Origin: Acidobacteriota bacterium
Lineage (GTDB): Bacteria; Acidobacteriota; Terriglobia; Bryobacterales; Bryobacteraceae
NCBI GenBank assembly: GCA_016871055.1
Contig: VFZW01000020.1
Span: 1 to 35,614 of the forward strand
Direction: 5' to 3'
DNA length: 35,614 bases
Shown here one piece after another: positions 33,651-35,614 of the stretch (its first letter is position 1; each line of letters starts with the position of its first letter). The notes beneath the pieces were generated by a model. The model was given only the letters and a program-made list of their open reading frames with translations. It had not been told where the DNA came from and did not search any database. The translations under genes and the position numbers were made by a program.

Positions 33651-35475
33651 CGGGCGGTATTTCTCCAGCCGCAAGTTCTTCGCCCGCTGACCGCCGATGC
33701 GTGCATTGTTTCCTTCCGCGCCGAAATAGACTCCAACCGTACCCGCATTGGTACCAGGAACTGGAAGTTCTTCCCATGCACGATCGAGCACGACGTTCGA
33801 AGTCATCGCGCCGCCTTGATCGAACACCACGAGTCTTCGATCCAGTGCGACTTGCAACACGGCGCCACTAGCGGAAACTTCAAGATGGTGGAAGGCGCTC
33901 GCGTTGAAAATCCCGGTAGGTGCGGCGAACGCAATGATCGCCGACGGATTCAGCCGGCGCACGCTGACAGCGCCGGTCGAATGAAGCCGGACCCAAAAAC
34001 CGGCGGATGTCCCGCCGATAATTCCATCGCCCGGCGCTGCGCGGCGGCTGCGGAAATACGGCCCCGCTTGGGTTTCCATGTGGTCCTCGTTTGTCGGCGC
34101 GAGCACGTCCATCGCAAAGTAGAGGTCCTGGCCGGCGTCGGCGGCGCGGATGCTTCGCAATCCGCAATCGGCGGTGCGTCGCACGAGATGAACTCCGGCA
34201 AAGCTCGTGCCAGTGTGCTGAATCTCGGAGTCGATGCGCAAATGCACCGGCCCTTCGGGGCTGGGCGAATTCGCGGCGATAAAGTAGAAGCCGTCTTGCA
34301 GGTCGTTCACACCGGAAACGCAACGATGGATTGCGGCAATGCCGGCTTGATTCAGCGCACGTTCAAAGACACGAACGTCATCGATATCGCCGCGAAAAGA
34401 TGTTCCGCGAACAACCCCGTTGCCCGCGGCGAATCGGCCAGGGCCCGGCATGAACGGTGAAACCAACGGCATGATGGCCGGATCACTTTCGACGCCATCG
34501 ACAAAGACGCTGGCGCTATTGGAAGGCGCTCCCTCGAACCGCCCCGCGATAAAGTGCCACTCGCCGTCATCGACCCGGCTCTTGCTAACCGCGACCTCTC
34601 TGCGGAGGTACACATCGGCTCGCCCGTGCCGGCTCCATGCCACATGACCGGACTTCAACAGCATGAGCGAAAAGTTGTCGGGCGAAAACTCCGAACCGCC
34701 GTTACTGTTGAAATTAACAATGACGCTCGAGTCCCCGTTGGTCGAAGTCGTTCGAATCCAAGCTGTGACCGTTCGCGGAGAATCGCCGCTTGGAAGGCGG
34801 CCGCGCGGATCGTCGCCGTCGAGAGCCGCCGACACGCCATCCAAACGAACCGCGCCGCCGAGCGCTCCGGCGACGAACTTCGCCGGACCGGAGATGCGCA
34901 GTGCCGGAAGATTCCCACCCGCATCGGCCGCCTCGCCACCGTCCAACTTAAACCAGGCAACTTCCGATAGCGACCGATCCACCGGCGTCCGCTGCCGGAG
35001 GTTTGCAAAAACGATCACGCCCGCGACCGAGGCGACGGCAGCGAGTACGTAAGGCCAAATTCGGGGACGACGCTGCGGCGGCACGTGGGGTTCGATGACT
35101 TCCGTCTCGGCAGCCGCCGATGCCACTGGCGCTATGAATTGGTACCCGCGCCTGGGCACAGTACGTACATAACGCGGCGACTTTGAGTCGTCATTCAGTG
35201 CCTTTCGAATCTCCTGGATGCATCCGACCAGCGTTGCATCGGATACTGTGGCGTCCTTCCAAACAACCAAAGAAGATCTCGTTTTTTTCAACCAGCCGGT
35301 GGCGGTTCTCAATTAGGAATTCAAGCAACTGAAACGTTCGCGGCCGGAGGTGGATCGGCTCGCCGTATAGGTGCGCCAAGCCTTGCGCCGTGTCTACCAC
35401 CAAGTCCAACGCTCGAAAAACCTTTAATTCGTCGCCTTTCGCTCGAATCTCGTCGAACTCTTGTTCTTCTCTCAT
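33639..35475 (-). pseudogene. Frameshifted winged-helix/TM/LamG one-component regulator
   Basis: The gene lies in two overlapping frames. The 5' part starts at ATG 35475 and encodes the first half of an OmpR/CadC-type winged helix (L-R-P-R-T-F-Q-L-L-E-F-L-I-E-N-R). The rest is in the next frame (V-V-W-K-D-A-T-V-S-D-A-T-L...P-R-Y-V-R-T-V-P-R-R-G-Y-Q-F), followed by one membrane helix (about W-P-Y-V-L-A-A-V-A-S-V-A-G), a LamG-like jelly roll, and a second beta-rich jelly-roll domain to the end. Removing one base near 35269-35271 restores K-N-E-I-F-L-V-V-W-K-D, the spacing expected of the family, giving about 611 residues. So it is either a recent pseudogene, a sequencing error in the T3/A7 stretch, or programmed shifting. 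Intact, it would be a membrane regulator sensing a periplasmic ligand, perhaps a sugar. Confidence 0.8.
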
Positions 35476-35544
35476 GACTTCGGGATCAAGTGCAGTGTAT
35501 ACGAGAGTGAAGGACGGACCCTAGCGGGAGTTTACTGCGAAGAG

Positions 35545-35576
35545 CGCTTACCTCGTGCGGGAGCGCGAGGTAAGCG
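35545..35576. repeat. Perfect inverted repeat forming a GNRA-capped hairpin
   Basis: CGCTTACCTCG (35545-35555) pairs perfectly with CGAGGTAAGCG (35566-35576). The stem extends inward by T-G, G-C and C-G pairs to 14 base pairs and closes on the tetraloop GGGA (35559-35562), which fits the GNRA rule. No T-tract follows on either strand, so it is not a standard intrinsic terminator, but it could end transcription or protect an mRNA 3' end. It lies 69 bases upstream of the winged-helix start, in the 139-base stretch 35476-35614, where I see no supportable gene. Confidence 0.65.
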
Positions 35577-35614
35577 GTTCATTGTGAATCACTTAGCGGG
35601 CATGCGCTCGGGCG

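Noticed and set aside
35589-35614. Possible end of a minus-strand gene running in from outside the window (P-E-R-M-P-A-K then TGA)
   Set aside because: Only seven codons are visible and another frame also ends nearby, so there is not enough to support a gene, although the hairpin just beyond would fit its 3' end.
1-35614. CRISPR arrays, tRNA or rRNA genes, insertion sequences, prophage or toxin-antitoxin genes
   Set aside because: No regularly spaced direct repeats, no transposase or integrase motifs and no RNA-gene-like segments were seen by eye; short RNA genes within coding sequence cannot be fully excluded without a covariance-model search.

Overview
The window looks like chromosomal DNA of an acidobacterium, most likely a Bryobacterales/Solibacter-type soil bacterium. 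The signs are an ADOP-type orphan permease, a PSCyt1-DUF1549-LamG-DUF1553 protein followed by DUF1501, an OmpR-type winged-helix protein fused through a membrane segment to LamG-like domains, ankyrin-repeat proteins, several xylose-isomerase-like TIM barrels, and GC-rich codon use. This placement is inferred from gene content only. The DNA is gene-dense: most same-strand neighbours touch or overlap by 1, 4, 8 or 14 bases, and four of the five convergent gene pairs overlap. I saw no tRNA, rRNA, IS element, phage gene or CRISPR array.

Layout. (1) 42-5841, plus strand: ADOP permease, exported TIM-barrel isomerase, glutamyl-Q tRNA(Asp) synthetase (gluQ), secreted TolB-like beta-propeller. (2) 9456-5835, minus strand: gamma-glutamyltransferase-family enzyme, secreted esterase, PrmA-like methyltransferase. 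(3) 9519-17972, plus strand: small exported Cys/His protein, di-heme cytochrome c peroxidase, orphan sugar-type binding lipoprotein, 993-aa PSCyt/LamG/DUF1553 protein, DUF1501 protein, GNAT acetyltransferase, Gfo/Idh/MocA oxidoreductase. (4) 19172-17976, minus strand: exported class V aminotransferase-fold protein. (5) 19201-21589, plus strand: TIM-barrel isomerase, NAD-dependent sugar epimerase, PgeF/YfiH laccase-domain protein. (6) 29337-21567, minus strand: LysR regulator, two ankyrin-repeat proteins, rimO, a 58-aa YacG zinc-finger protein, pgpA, TIG/NHL-propeller protein, cinA. (7) 29406-30572, plus strand: ArgD-like class III aminotransferase, divergent from the LysR gene. (8) 32778-30492, minus strand: D-2-hydroxyacid dehydrogenase, HpcH/HpaI aldolase, SSAT-like acetyltransferase. 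(9) 32820-33650, plus strand: DUF6282-type putative metallohydrolase. (10) 35475-33639, minus strand: winged-helix/TM/LamG regulator interrupted by a one-base frameshift, followed by a strong GNRA-capped hairpin near the window edge.

How the genes fit together. Regions 3, 5, 8 and 9 look like modules for uptake and breakdown of plant- or microbe-derived sugars and sugar acids: a binding protein, cytochrome-bearing outer proteins, a Gfo/Idh dehydrogenase, isomerases, an aldolase and a hydroxyacid dehydrogenase. Substrates cannot be read from the sequence. Region 6 joins housekeeping genes (rimO, yacG, pgpA, cinA) to ankyrin genes and a LysR regulator in one closely packed run. I found no clear new defence or mobile system. 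The best leads are the frameshifted one-component regulator, the small Cys/His protein paired with a cytochrome c peroxidase, the three ATATGA repeats in the LysR-argD intergenic region, the 81-bp tail-to-tail gene overlap, and the CinA with a shortened amidase loop.
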